From: Nautilus pompilius
Lineage: Eukaryota; Mollusca; Cephalopoda; Nautilida; Nautilidae
Length of the DNA stretch: 64,000 nt
NCBI GenBank assembly: GCA_018389105.1
Contig: JACATO010001559.1
Coordinates: forward strand, 62,001 to 126,000
Direction: 5' to 3'
The notes below the pieces were generated by a model, which saw only the letters and a list, made by a program, of their open reading frames with translations, did no database searches and was not told where the DNA came from. Of this stretch, positions 45,921-57,400 are shown in pieces. Both the position numbers and the translations under genes were made by a program. Position 1 is the stretch's first letter. Every line of letters begins with the position of its first letter.

Positions 45921-46262
45921 AGCAGGCAGCACAGACTGAGCGATACTGGTGTTGCGTTAACCAGCTGGGAGGTGATGATAAGCTTAAAGATCGAAGTATT
46001 GCCTTCTGGAATAGGCATCAACGGAGAGACACTCAGCCTGAACTGTGCAAACTGGCGACAGTCGCCTGGCTCTTCCATCGACCGCAAGCTACAGGTGAAC
46101 GAGTCTTTCTTTGGTCTCAACTTCGTGTCATCGCAACAGCGGACAAACATGACGGGGGAGATCCTGAAGGCCATTATGGTGATCCATTGCAGCAATACAG
46201 TATTTTTAGAGGACGAGTGTGATTCTTGTTTCCTTATTCGGTCATTTTTCCTGTTTTTGTAA
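45921..46262 (+). CDS. Candidate coding exon with strongly coding-like codon use
   Basis: A plus frame is open from 45921 to 46262. Its core (about 45990-46200) reads IEVLPSGIGINGETLSLNCA, then NWRQSPGSSIDRKLQVNESF, FGLNFVSSQQRTNMTGEILK and AIMVIHCSNT. By eye roughly two thirds of third codon positions are G or C, well above the AT-rich flanks, and the residue mix looks like a folded domain. Two other frames over the same bases are also open (45833-46222 plus; 45785-46195 minus) but look less protein-like. Splice borders are not certain: GAATAG at 46011-46016 could be an acceptor. The family is unknown to me. Confidence 0.45.
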   Translation, partial: SRQHRLSDTGVALTSWEVMISLKIEVLPSGIGINGETLSLNCANWRQSPGSSIDRKLQVNESFFGLNFVSSQQRTNMTGEILKAIMVIHCSNTVFLEDECDSCFLIRSFFLFL

Positions 46263-46264
46263 AA

Positions 46265-47345
46265 CGTTTTTTGGTTTACACCGTGGAGTAAAAATGGATC
46301 TCATAACACGGTTTGATTCCCTGGATAGAACGATAGGCTTTAGAACTATTCCTCCTGATGGAGATCGGAAATGATTTTCGAAACGTATAGGTTTAACAAC
46401 TAGTTAATTTTACTAAAATTGACGTGTCAAGAAGGACTCGATAAATCCCTTTTACATTAATAAATAACACTATGAAAAATCCCGATCTTTAAAAGAAACA
46501 AGGATACAAAGAATATTGGGATGTGCTCATTATGATTGTGAAGCCAAATGAAACTACAAATTAGCTTCTCCGTTATTAAACTTTCCTGATTTGGGAATTG
46601 GTTTCAGTCAAAATTAAGAAGAAATTTCGAAATTTTTGTTGCCATTGTTGCTGTTATTTTCAGTTTTATAATCCACGTTTTTAAAACACCTGGGAACAAT
46701 ATGTGCAAATGTAACTGTGTATGAATGTAACGTGAATTTTACAGAGCAAATCGGCTTGACGAATGACGCTAAGAATCAAGAATATCAGAAGCCAGCCAGT
46801 AACAAGAGCTCGTCCAGAAAACCCAACGTCTTGGACCAAGTGAAAGCCGTTTCCGGCAATTAAAGCTGATGGCGTGACTTCAAACGCTAAGTACTTTTCT
46901 TTCATTCTGGAAAAACTTAAATATGCCAACATGACACGGAAATCTATTTGATCGTCGGTGCTAGGCTCTATAAGTTATGTGGAATAGTACTTATCAGATA
47001 TCGAGAGAGAAGTTATAGAATCCATCTTGTAGTTCTTACTTCAACCTTGCGTGAACCATTTAAAATGGGGCCGATTACACCCATAAAGAAAAACATGTAA
47101 ACTTCATTATTCAATTTATGAAATATACATTACATGTGCAGCAATATATATATATATATTATTTTTTTCCTTATATTTTTTCTTTACGCTACAGCTGGTT
47201 TCCATCTGAAAAAGCAGCTATTTCTTTCTCATTACTTACACGTGACCTAGAAATGACGTCAGATGGATAATGGAGGAAAGACACTAAATAGATAAGTAAA
47301 ACGTATTTATACTACAAACCGCCGGACAAAAAGTAATTTTTTAAT
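46265..47345. other. Unique AT-rich DNA
   Basis: (AT)n lies at about 47142-47159 and TGACGTCA at 47254-47261. A minus frame of 83 codons (46681-46932) is unrecognised. Confidence 0.55.
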
Positions 47346-47350
47346 TTATT

Positions 47351-47483
47351 TTTAATGACTGCCATACAGACCCATAAGAACATATTTACATGACAATGGC
47401 ATATCATTTACTGGCTTTTAAATTGAATATCACATAAATACCACGTGAAGATAATCTTTCGGTTGTTAATGGCAGTCATTAAA
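47351..47483. repeat. 15-bp perfect inverted repeat flanking 103 bp, MITE-like
   Basis: TTTAATGACTGCCAT at 47351-47365 is the exact inverse of ATGGCAGTCATTAAA at 47469-47483. The right half (about 47430-47483, with CCACGTGAAGAT) has a similar copy at 53812-53866, ending in GGAAGTCATTAA. A paired inverted repeat plus a second partial copy suggests a small mobile element. Confidence 0.5.
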
Positions 47484-47489
47484 GATGAA

Positions 47490-48375
47490 GAAGAAACGAT
47501 TAATGTATTCAAGCGAACATTTATTAATTTTTTTTTTTAAAATCCTAATATGATTTAAAATACAACTAAACATGCAGGATTGTGGTGTTTGTTTGTTTTG
47601 CTGTGATTAGTGTCGCTTTATCAAAGATTATCGATTAGGTACAAACAGGGCCAAGGATAAGTCCGCCGCGGCAACGCGTGACAGTCGTTAGATTTGCATC
47701 TGCCAGTATTTTTTGTGGCTGATTTTCCAAAGGCGAACAGCAAAAGTGAGTTTGGAAGACGGGTTTCTCAACAGCATTGAATGAACATGCCTTTGTGCGC
47801 GTGGTGGGGGGCGAGCGAGCGACGGCTGAGATGGCTTTCGCAGGCCCGATCCACAGTGCACGGCTGTCGATCGCCACGTCCCTATCGTGGGGGCATCGCC
47901 ATCCCACGGGGTCGCCGGGAATGTTAGGCAGGAGATCAGGGGTGGGCTGTTGTCGGTTCATAGATACTGCAGCAGAATGATCGCATTGCCCGCCCTGCCC
48001 GATGTAGACCTGTGCCCGCGTTAACGTATCCTTCTCAGATAGCTTTGACCGGAAATTAGCAGAATGACGAACCCGATGCTTCTTCTTCCTTCAAGGTGCA
48101 CGATCACCACCCCCCTGCGACCCCCAAAAGTGACTAAACTAACCCCTCCTCCTCCAATCGGTCGATGTCTCTGCACCGATGCTGACGTACTTAATAACAA
48201 CGTTCTGTGTCGACGAGAAAACGCAGCAGAAAGTCGTTATAAACGCGGTATTTCTGCTTCTTTCTTACAGTTTCTGAAAAGCTCCTTCTCCGTTTGTCCG
48301 GTGTCTTCTCGGCCGTTTCTCTTTTTTTTTTGTTAAAGAAACTGCCCTGAATCTCGACCAGATTCGATTTCCCAC
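47490..48375. other. GC-rich unique DNA, open frames on both strands
   Basis: Frames of 108 codons minus (47635-47961), 67 plus (47777-47980) and 90 plus (48064-48336) overlap GC-rich sequence and show no domain. Nothing firm called. Confidence 0.4.
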
Positions 48376-48379
48376 TCAG

Positions 48380-48945
48380 AAAGTAGGGAACGGTACGCTT
48401 TTCCGAGTTTCCCGCTTGCCGCCCAACGGAGAACTCCGCTATAATAACTTCTCATAGACGAGACCGTGGAGCTGGTGGCTCGTTAAGAGCCGGGAGCGCT
48501 GAGCGCCTGCAGGAGACGGATTTGGAGAACAGCGAACGTAGCCAGTCCGAGTAACCCGCGGTATTCGCCAAGAAGGGAATCAGCCGCGGCGGTTCTGTTT
48601 ATAATACCGTATATCCGGGTTGGTGCTGTTCCGCTGTTTTGGGGTCTTTTTTTTTTTTAGTGGGTAAACGTGAGTGCACCGATTAGTACCTCTTCCCGGA
48701 TCTAGAGGGCGTCGTCGTCATCATCATCATCATCATCATCTGTCGGCAGTATACTTACTGGGAGCCAGCCGACTGCGCTATTTACGGTCAGCGCTGGGCT
48801 GCCCGACTCTTGACATTCACCCACCAGGGCCGCATGTCCTCGGACTTATATCGCAAAGGGTTAACCCTAACCCCGACTCCCACCCACCCTCCGACACCAC
48901 CCCCCTTAACTGTTCTGCGCTTTGAGGCTAGAACGTTTAAAGCTT
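48380..48945. promoter_or_regulatory. CpG-rich island
   Basis: CG dinucleotides are dense from about 48380 to 48620, followed by a 10-base T run and AG at 48649-48660, then TGGGTAAACGTGAGTG. A (CAT)n run lies at 48718-48740 and makes a His-rich frame. It could be a promoter or untranslated first exon; no start codon is convincing. Confidence 0.35.
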
Positions 48946-49149
48946 TTGACTCTGAAAGGATGTATGGTTTGTCAGGGTTCGTGGTTGACTTTTCGGAAAA
49001 AGGAGCGGAGAATAGGGGTCGTTAACGATACTGATTTGTTTTTAATATAAACTACAGTCCCTCGCTCGATAATTCCCCCTGCTATGATACGTGTTAGATC
49101 GTTGCGGGAAATGGCAAATATGGACAAATAACAGGGTGAGGATTTTACG

Positions 49150-49330
49150 TTAATAGAAACATTTTTTGGGGGGGGGCATAAATTGCCTCCGCCCTGTTTG
49201 GAATCGAACCCATGGTGTTTTTTGTGCCATTTCTGGCCCGAGCTGGTGTTTGTGTTTGGACCCTTCTGTTGTTCTCAGCTGACCAGACGCAGATTTCCGA
49301 ATCCTAGAATCATATGAGAAAAGAGCCGCC
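49150..49330 (-). mobile_element. Possible SINE with B box; dispersed repeat copy B
   Basis: Minus strand: the segment matching copy A (GTCTGGTCAGCTGAGAA, 49272-49312) is followed about 75 bases later by GGGTTCGATTCC, a near-perfect B box. The A-to-B distance is longer than in a tRNA, which fits an eroded or composite tRNA-derived SINE. There is no A tail. Confidence 0.4.
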
Positions 49331-49334
49331 CCAA

Positions 49335-49990
49335 GCAACACCCACCCCACCAGTTCTCGGGAGCTGTTAGACAATCTTTCGAAATGTTCTCCCTTTATTG
49401 ATTAAAGGGAAGTCTGTATGTGATTACACAGCCGCAGGCATTAATTACCACATACAAACAAACAAACAAAAACATCGCCCGTAAAACATTTCTTCAAAAT
49501 GTCACTAAAATTAGTTCGGTAATTGTTATGATAAATTAATCATATCTATCATTAAAGAAACTGAAATAAGAAAGAACACGGGTCTAATTGAGCAATGGAT
49601 ATTTGAGCATTTAGTTTTTATTTGATAAACTTTGTCATCCTGCCATTGAATGATTTTCTTTATCGCGGTGGGGTTTTTTTTTTTAAATTATTTATAAGCG
49701 GAAATAAAATTATTTGACATTTTAAGGTAATGTACGAATCTGATTTTGCAAAACAGTTACTATATTTAAAAAACCAGATTTTATATTCGGGATTTTTCGA
49801 CGACATTTCCTGGTGTTAGTGGAGTAAAACATGACTGCTCTGTACCCCGACAGCATAGATCTGTACCCAGTTATTCGGCAACCGGTAAACACATTTCAAC
49901 TCGTGAACTCGCAGAACTTTCAGAAACCTATACATTTATGCACACACTGACAGCGGTAATATTATCCTAGACTCACTATGAAATAATTTA
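49335..49990. other. Unique AT-rich DNA
   Basis: No feature recognised. Confidence 0.6.
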
Positions 49991-49993
49991 CGG

Positions 49994-50860
49994 CAGTGGT
50001 CAAACGTTTTGCATCGGTCTAGAATTTCCTAAACTTGCGTAATAAGGTCGAAGTGAACCTGATTCATTTGCATAATAGCGTCACTGTGTCGAAGTAAATC
50101 TGATTCATTTGCATAATAACGTCACGCGGACGTGTCGAAGAAAGCCTGATTCATTTGCATAATAGCGTCACCGTGTCGAAGTAAAACCTGATTCATTTAC
50201 ATAATAGCGTCACTGTGTCGAAGTAAACCTGATTCATTTGCATAATAACGTCACGCGGACGTGTCGAAGAAAGCCTGATTCATTTGCATAATAGCGTCAC
50301 TGTGTCGAAGTAAAACTGATTCATTTGCATAATAGCGTCACTGTGTCGAAGTAAAACCTGATTCATTTACATAATAGCGTCACTGTGTCGAAGTAAACCT
50401 GATTCATTTGCATAATAACGTCACGCGGACGTGTCGAAGAAAGCCTGATTCATTTGCATAATAGCGTCACGCTGACGTGTCGAAGTAAACCTGATTCATT
50501 TGCATAATAGCGTCACTCTGATGTGTCGAAGTAAAGCCTGATTCATTTGCATAATAACGTCACGCGGACGTGTCGAAGAAAGCCTGATTCATTTGCATAA
50601 TAACGTCCACGCCACGTGCCTCTTTGTAGTTTACCGCGTCCTTAATGGAGAAATGGACAAAAGTGTGAAATGTGACGACCTGAAATCTCACAGGAAAACA
50701 GATGATTCCTGAAAAGACCTTACACATCATGGCGACAAGTGGGAGGGTTAGTCATTTAGAACTGGCCATGGGTACAGTGTCCAGCTGTGTGAGCATCGGT
50801 TTGAAGGTAGACTTTTTCATTGTTATTTCTATGATGACGTAAAACGTCTAACAATCAGTG
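49994..50860 (+). mobile_element. TIR element with internal minisatellite, copy 2
   Basis: The left end is CAGTGGTCAAACGTTTTGCA followed by TC. The right end, reverse-complemented, reads CACTGATTGTTAGACGTTTT then ACGTC, an imperfect inverted match. The right arm 50606-50860 is nearly the same as 12966-13210 of copy 1. The internal array (50041-50600) has units of 41 and 46 bp with GATTCATTTGCATAATAGCG and GTCAC, arranged in places as a repeating block of about three units. No coding frame. Confidence 0.7.
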
Positions 50861-50864
50861 ATTA

Positions 50865-51695
50865 TTGCCGTCAAAATATACCCTATTGTTCTATATCTTA
50901 AATCTCGACGATACTATATCCTCGTCCATTCCAGCGTAGGAAAATAAACTAGCAATAGATTTCTCGAAGAGAAAAATATTTTGTTTGGATGAAAGACGAA
51001 GCTGCTTAGACCAGAAAACGGGAAATATTGATACGTTGCTCGGTTTGATTCTCAATGATCCAAAGCTTAGCAACGAATTGGTTCGCAGGAGAAAACGTAT
51101 TAAAGTTTGTTTTAAAGTTTTTCAAAGAAAACCTTTCCTAGTTTTTAGTTAAACCTAAAATTGTAAGTTCTGAAGCATGTACCAAGGGCGTATCAATAAT
51201 GGATATGTAATTATAAAACGCTTATAAAACACTACTAATGGCCAACTATTAAAATAAAAATATACATTTAACGAGAAAAAGTGAACGCTATCGGAGAGAA
51301 AATTAAATAGCAACCGCTGTAGTCCTGCCTGATGATGGACTGTTACACCTCCAGCGAGCTTTGCTTATCAAACGCTAAAGAGTAAGTAAAGCGGTGTAAT
51401 TATTATCTTTTTAACATACACGATGTCTTGATAACTCGTTCGATTAACCATCGATAAACTAAAGCATTGAGAATGAATTAAAATCAAACGAGAGACGATT
51501 CCAGTGTTATTGAGTACGGTTATTAAAGATGTGTATGAAACGTTAACCTCAATAATGCAGGTAAACCAACGACAATAAGGTATTTTTGAAATAAACAAAA
51601 GAAACAGACAAGATAAATCAGCATCAGCAGCGAGCATCTAGACTAGATGTGGACCGGGATTAAATGTCACCGATACGCTTTTTTTTTCTCACGGC
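50865..51695. other. Unique AT-rich DNA between element copies 2 and 3
   Basis: No supported gene; minus frames at 50891-51073 and 51368-51637 are unrecognised. Confidence 0.6.
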
Positions 51696-51700
51696 CATGG

Positions 51701-52205
51701 CAGCCTAGAGTTTAGCCTCATCCTAGAATTGTCTTATTTTACTCGACAAAGTCAAGGTAAACCTGATTAATTACCATAATAACGTCACGTTAACGTGTCG
51801 AAGTAAACCTGATTAATTACCATGATAACGTCACGTTAACGTGTCGAAGTAAACCTGATTAATTACCATGATAACGTCACGTTAACGTGTCGAAGTAAAC
51901 CTGATTAATTACCATGATAACGTCACGTTAACGTGTCGAAGTAAACCTGATTAATTACCATGATAACGTCACGTTAACGTGTCGAAGTAAACCTGATTAA
52001 TTACCATGATAACGTCACGTTAACGTGTCGAAACCTGTAAAATGATAACGTAACGTAACGTGTCGAAGTAAAACTGATTAATTACATGATAACGCCACGT
52101 TGACGTGTCGAAGTAAACCTGATTAATTTTCATGATAACGTCACGTTGACGTGTCGAAGTAAACCTGATTAATTTTCATGATAACGTCACGTTGACGTGT
52201 CGAGG
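51701..52205 (+). mobile_element. TIR element with internal minisatellite, copy 3 (truncated)
   Basis: The left part CAGCCTAGAGTTTAGCCTCA followed by TCCTAGAATT aligns with the left ends of copies 1 and 2, and is followed by the same junction into the array (AAGTCAAGGTAAACCTGATT). Units are a very even 46-bp variant (GTGTCGAAGTAAACCTGATT, AATTACCATGATAACGTCAC, GTTAAC), about ten copies. The roughly 245-bp right arm and right end are missing; the array is followed by an (AC)n run at about 52226-52248. Confidence 0.65.
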
Positions 52206-52209
52206 AGAA

Positions 52210-53315
52210 TGTTAATTTTGACTAAAACCACACACACACACACACACGACAGTTGCACATGTGGATATTTCAAAACTTAAACATGCATATTTTATAAAAC
52301 CGATGTTAATGAACCTTACAGAACATTACTATTTATCTAAAATGTAACTCCGTTGTCCAGATGAGTGAATATACATTTATTAAATTATATGCATGTATTT
52401 TAAAATAATAAAAAAAAAATTTGGGGGTATTTCATTGCAAAAATGTGCAGTAGACTTTCAGGTACCACAAATATCACAACAACAACAAAAAGAACACCAG
52501 AATCGATATCGGCGAGGAAAACATCTGTTCAGATCGGAAATCATCAAAAACTCTATATGAGTGCGTGACTTGTTTATTGTAAGTACCACACTACGCACAC
52601 AGTAGCCACACTTCGGTAGAAGGCAGTGTATGTAACCTGGTGTCAGGAATTATCAAGATTAGACAACTTGTTTAGCACACTCTACAAACTTAAATTACAA
52701 CCAAGATCCCGGACTACTTGAATTTTAATGCCAGGCAATAAAACGAGGCCATCAGAGCTGACAGGTTTAAAAGTGAAGTTTACTTACCAGCAGGACTGCG
52801 ATATGTTCTCGTCGTTATCATTCAGTCTGATAAGGTGTATATTGTTTTCTTAGAAATTAATCTTGTTCTTTCAGTATATTTGAAGCATAAATGATATTAC
52901 TGGGGGGTCTTTTACTCTCTCCGTACACTTTAAAGTGTCATTATTTTCAAAAAACTTATGTTTTTGCCCCTTTCCCCTCCATGATTTTCCAACGTAAAGG
53001 GGCCGCTATCCAGTTCACACGATAACGGGGTTTTCTATGGGATCAGTCGTGCTAATGCGTTGGAAAACAATAACACTTCTTACCGCTCAGTAAGTCCAAA
53101 TACTTCAGCATTATTGTTTTACCGCTTAATCTAAGTTTGGCTTAAGTCCACAAAGGCTCTGCAACAAAAAAAGAAATATGGATTGCAACTAGGAAGGAAA
53201 TGTTAAGGTGGTATTTTGTCACCACAGGTAAATGGTGGGGGGAGAGTTGTGTTTGTAGTTTTTAGTATTATGAGACACGTTTTCGTTTTGTTTTACGACC
53301 GACTAGATCTTTCGA
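52210..53315. other. Unique AT-rich DNA
   Basis: (AC)n at about 52226-52248. No other feature. Confidence 0.6.
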
Positions 53316-53319
53316 GATC

Positions 53320-53578
53320 GGGCTGATGCTGGGATTCCTCTGTGTTTCTGAAGATCCGCCTCGTCACCCATCTAGCAACACTTCCGGTCCTCCCCCCCCG
53401 CCCGCGGCTCCGGTTGGCCAGTCTATCTGAGCTAAATCGCTTACCTTATTCTTAGGGCTGATGCTGGGATTCCTCTGTGTTTCTGAAGATCCGCCTCGTC
53501 ACCCAGCTAGCAACACTTCCGGTCCTTTCCCTCCGGTTGGCCAGTCTATCTGAGCTAAATCGCTTACCTTATTCTTAA
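53320..53578. repeat. Tandem duplication of a 135-bp segment
   Basis: Copy 1 (53320-53454) and copy 2 (53455-53578) both start GGGCTGATGCTGGGATTCCT and end GCTTACCTTATTCTTA. Copy 2 lacks about 12 bases of a C-rich stretch. Similarity is otherwise almost complete. Confidence 0.95.
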
Positions 53579-53579
53579 T

Positions 53580-54365
53580 CTGCATTATCTCCCCACCCCT
53601 GCCGCCGCCCCGCCCAAACCATCCGGGTCGCTACACCTTCTAACAAGATCCTGTCCTGGACGCGATACAGTTTTGGGTGCGCTTTTACAAACATCCGGAA
53701 CTCAATCGCAAAACGTTTTCCCGCACCTGCCCACCTCTGTCTTTAATGCCTGAGACAAGAAACCCAAATGGTTTACACACATTACATCAACTATGGAGGG
53801 TAATATATTTATTTATACAAACACCACGTGAAGATGCTTCTTTTGGTTCTTCATGGAAGTCATTAACAATGGATTCCGTTCGCGAGGGGGAAGATTTCTG
53901 GCGACTGCTCCCCCATTGGCCCGCTTGTACATTCGCGCATAAGAAACCCCCTAACCAAGGGCATCACGTGGTTGCCGCGCCCCCTAACCAGCTCCTCTGC
54001 GTAGTAGCAAAACCATCGACGCAGTCGGTCGGCTACGTTTCTGCTCGCTACCACAACACCCATCTTTCTCTGGGTCTTTTCGGTATTTTGGTGTCCGATT
54101 TATTTTTAGAGTATCGTAAAATTTAAAAAAAAAAACAAAACAGTTTTATCGAAAATGAGACAGGATAGCCATAAGTGGGCAACCCCGCCTTACGCCCCCA
54201 GCCCCCCCCTTACCTCTCTCGAAGAGTGGTGCAGTTAAACAGCTGGCAGTTCAGCGAGAAATGAGGATCGACCGGGAGAGCATCTGATCTGTCGGATAAA
54301 TTCTCTTTGTATTATTTCTAATTAACCGTACTCTTCCCCTCCCTCCCCATTTTCCGTCTGGAGGT
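53580..54365. other. Unique DNA, open frames at 53677-54126
   Basis: A 149-codon plus frame and a 66-codon minus frame overlap; neither has a recognised domain. The segment 53812-53866 is a partial copy of the 47.4-kb MITE-like repeat, which lies inside the frame and argues against it being a real gene. Confidence 0.45.
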
Positions 54366-54369
54366 CCCT

Positions 54370-54475
54370 CGGTATCCCGCTTACTACGGAAGTACCTGGG
54401 TTCGAATCCGGTGACATCAAATAATACAGTCTCTCCGTCTCGGCGAGATCAGCAATTTGATAAAAAACATTTGTT
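54370..54475 (+). mobile_element. Possible SINE fragment with B box
   Basis: GGGTTCGAATCCGG at 54401-54414 is a consensus B box, preceded by CCTCGGTATCCCGCTTACTA, a weak tRNA-like head. An AT-rich body follows. There is no poly-A tail or proven ends. It could instead be a decayed tRNA; the clover-leaf does not fold convincingly by eye. Confidence 0.35.
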
Positions 54476-54479
54476 TCTC

Positions 54480-57400
54480 TATGCTCCATAGTTAAAGCGC
54501 AGTTGGAAATACTAAACCTGGATATTAACCTACAACCAAATGTTGGTTGTTGTCTTGTTTGTTTGTTGTTTTTTCCTTTTAAATCGGCTGGTCTCGAAAA
54601 TCGCGCCTGGAATACGAGAAACTAATTTGTTATGAAGTCGCTTTAACGTGCAATTTCCGCTTTGAAAAGATGTTTGTAAACTAGCGCCATCTGACGTCAC
54701 AAATCCCATTTGGTAGGCGATCGTGGGATCTTGTTACTAAAAAGTTTAAAAAAATAATAATAATAAATAACGGGCAAAGAAACAAATGAAATACTGGCTT
54801 TTGTTCCTGTCTAGACAGAAAATCAGAGCTTGTGTGTCGTCGTGTGTTGTCCTCTCGGCTTTAGGAGTTGGATTAAATCCAACGTTCAGCTAGTTACTAC
54901 GCCCAGCGGGCTTAAGGTCCATGCGGTGACGCTCAGCATCAATTTTTTTTCTCCCTTTTACCTTTCAAAGAACTAGAATTATTAAATAATTAAATATCAA
55001 AACTACCAAAAATAATTCCAAGCTATGTAGCCTGGAGGTTTTATATTTCTTTTGCGCTTGAGTTTCACATGCAACAATTTGTTTTTCATGTGCAGCTACC
55101 TCCCTTGATGAGCGTGGACTCTTTCCAGGAGACATCGCCTCCTTTTCATCTCGTTCAGCTCGCAGCCTCCATTCAGTTATCTCCCGCTAAGCCCCGACTT
55201 TCCTCAGGCAAGATGGCTGACGAAAACAAGACGGGGCGCCACTGGTGATGTACCGTGAACTAGCAGACATTCTGGCCGTATATAATCTATATTAGCAATT
55301 ACTCTGCTCTGATTCTTTATTTACTATGCGGACTAAAATGTATTCTTGCCAATCAGTTTTACCGCAGATCTGTAAAGTTTGCGAAAGCTGTGTATGTATA
55401 TATATATATTCTTTTATCAGATATCTACCGAATACCATTTCTTTTTGGGAGAGGATCAGGCGAAGGGATTGTTATCAGCGTAGTTAAGCAAAGATGTACT
55501 GAATGGGTCGTCAGGTTTTCCTCACCCCTATGGTTTGTAACCTTTTTAATCAAGGATAAGCGTAATTCGGACTCCACACGGGAATTAAAGTCACGCAACC
55601 GGAATGAAAACCAGGCTCTCTCACCGCCTTTTTTTTTTTTTTTAAAAATCATAAATAGATATACTATTCTATCAGTTACATTTTGCCTGATATCACAAAT
55701 AATTATTTCTGCCCCCCTTTTTTTTGCGAAACAATTAGCCGATTTATTTTTCAGGTTAGATTAGAAGGCAAAACCTGCGTTGACACATCAAACTGTACAT
55801 ACACTGGGAAATGGATCAGACGGGTACATCAGCTGCTTTGCCTTTGTCTGGATCTGGGTGAATAGACAAGAAGTCTTAGCATCGCCATTAAAGTCTCTTC
55901 TCTACGTATGCTTCCAGCGTCGGTAGCAGGTGTTCTGCGATTGAAGGCTTGGACCAAATTGCCCGTAAACAGCGGGCCCATTCAAGCCTTCGGGTACAAG
56001 ACAGTAGGGCTTTGTCTGCAGTCACCTAAACGCTAGGTCCATTATCGAGTGTTAACGGAAATATTCGGAAGTTTAATGCGTGGCTACCCGTGGGCGACAT
56101 ATTCCTTCTGTAATTTTAAAATCTAAAATGTTAGCACCGTGTGAGCTGGCAGCTGTTCTTGGCTCGCTAATCCACCAACCGTTGTCTGTTTGATTCTTAT
56201 ATATATATGTTGTTGTTTTTTTTTAAAATCTGTATAGTTTCTTTTAATCCTCCTCATTGTAAAAGCAGTTACCAAGAACACGTGCGAGTCGACGGCTTTT
56301 GATCATCGCCCGTAACTCTCAGAAGAGACCTTTAAATTCCCATGATTACCAACGCGAGTTTTTACATCCCTGTCAAATGTTACTGGCTAATAATACATCT
56401 GTCCTGGGATTAGTTGTACCCCAGAGCTTAAAAAAAAACACACACACACACAGAGGTAAAAATATATAACCCTATTGCGCCGGATAGAACAAACGTTTGG
56501 CGTGAAGTGGGTTTCCGTCAATCGGAGTAACTGGTTTCCGTCAAGCTGACAGACAGTACCCGTAAACCAGACTTTGCAGGCAAGTCAAGCGGTTTCAGCC
56601 AAAAGGCACCCACTGATGGCTACTTATAAAACAGGTAAAGTTGGCTGATAATCAGAAATGTTTGGAAAAGACACAAGAAATGGGACAGAGTGACCAGCTT
56701 TTGTTCTTTTCAATTCACGCTCAACAAACGACATTTAAACGTCGTTTGCGTTGAGGTGGTTCGAAAGACAACGAAAGTATATTATTTCAGACCCATTCGA
56801 AGCGAAGGTAGCCAGGGTTGCCCGCTACTGACAGCGGTGCTAGCCAACAGTGGGTGGTTCTTGGGACGTTCTACATCCTCGTGATCGATTCCGTGTTCAA
56901 TTCGAACTCTTCGTCGTTGCAGGAGTGAACGGGACGGCCCAACGTCGAACAGAAATGCCGAACTCGTGGTCGTGTTATGCTTAACTGTTTCCTGTCAGAA
57001 GCTCTTTACACGTGACCGGAGTGGCAATGCCGGGCTACACCCCAAAACGGTAACTTCGTCAAATTAAGGCAACGGAAGACCGTCAGCTAACCTAGCAGAA
57101 ACAGCAAATAGATAGAATTGAATATAAACGTCGTTTTTCGGCAATGCCGGAGTCCATTAAAACTCAGCAGCTGTGGTTCGGATTTGTTTGTTTTTTTCCT
57201 TTTCCTTCTGAAGACTCCATTTATGATCGAAACAAACGCCAAAGCCTTAACGACCCGAGCGCCTCGGCGCGGCCAGTCCGTCTCTCTCCGCAGTCAGATC
57301 ATTCTGTCTCACAGCTAACCAGGGAATCTGCTGAAAGGAATAAACTCGTTAAAGCTTTCCTTCGCGTTGCCGCGTGTGTGTGTGTGTTTCTTTTAATACA

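Noticed and set aside
48674-48925. His-rich frame
   Set aside because: The histidines come from a (CAT)n microsatellite.
53677-54126. 149-codon plus frame
   Set aside because: It includes a piece of a dispersed repeat and is opposed by another open frame; no domain.
54370-54440. A true tRNA gene at the GGTTCGAATCC box
   Set aside because: No acceptor stem or anticodon arm could be paired convincingly by eye; a SINE fragment is more likely.
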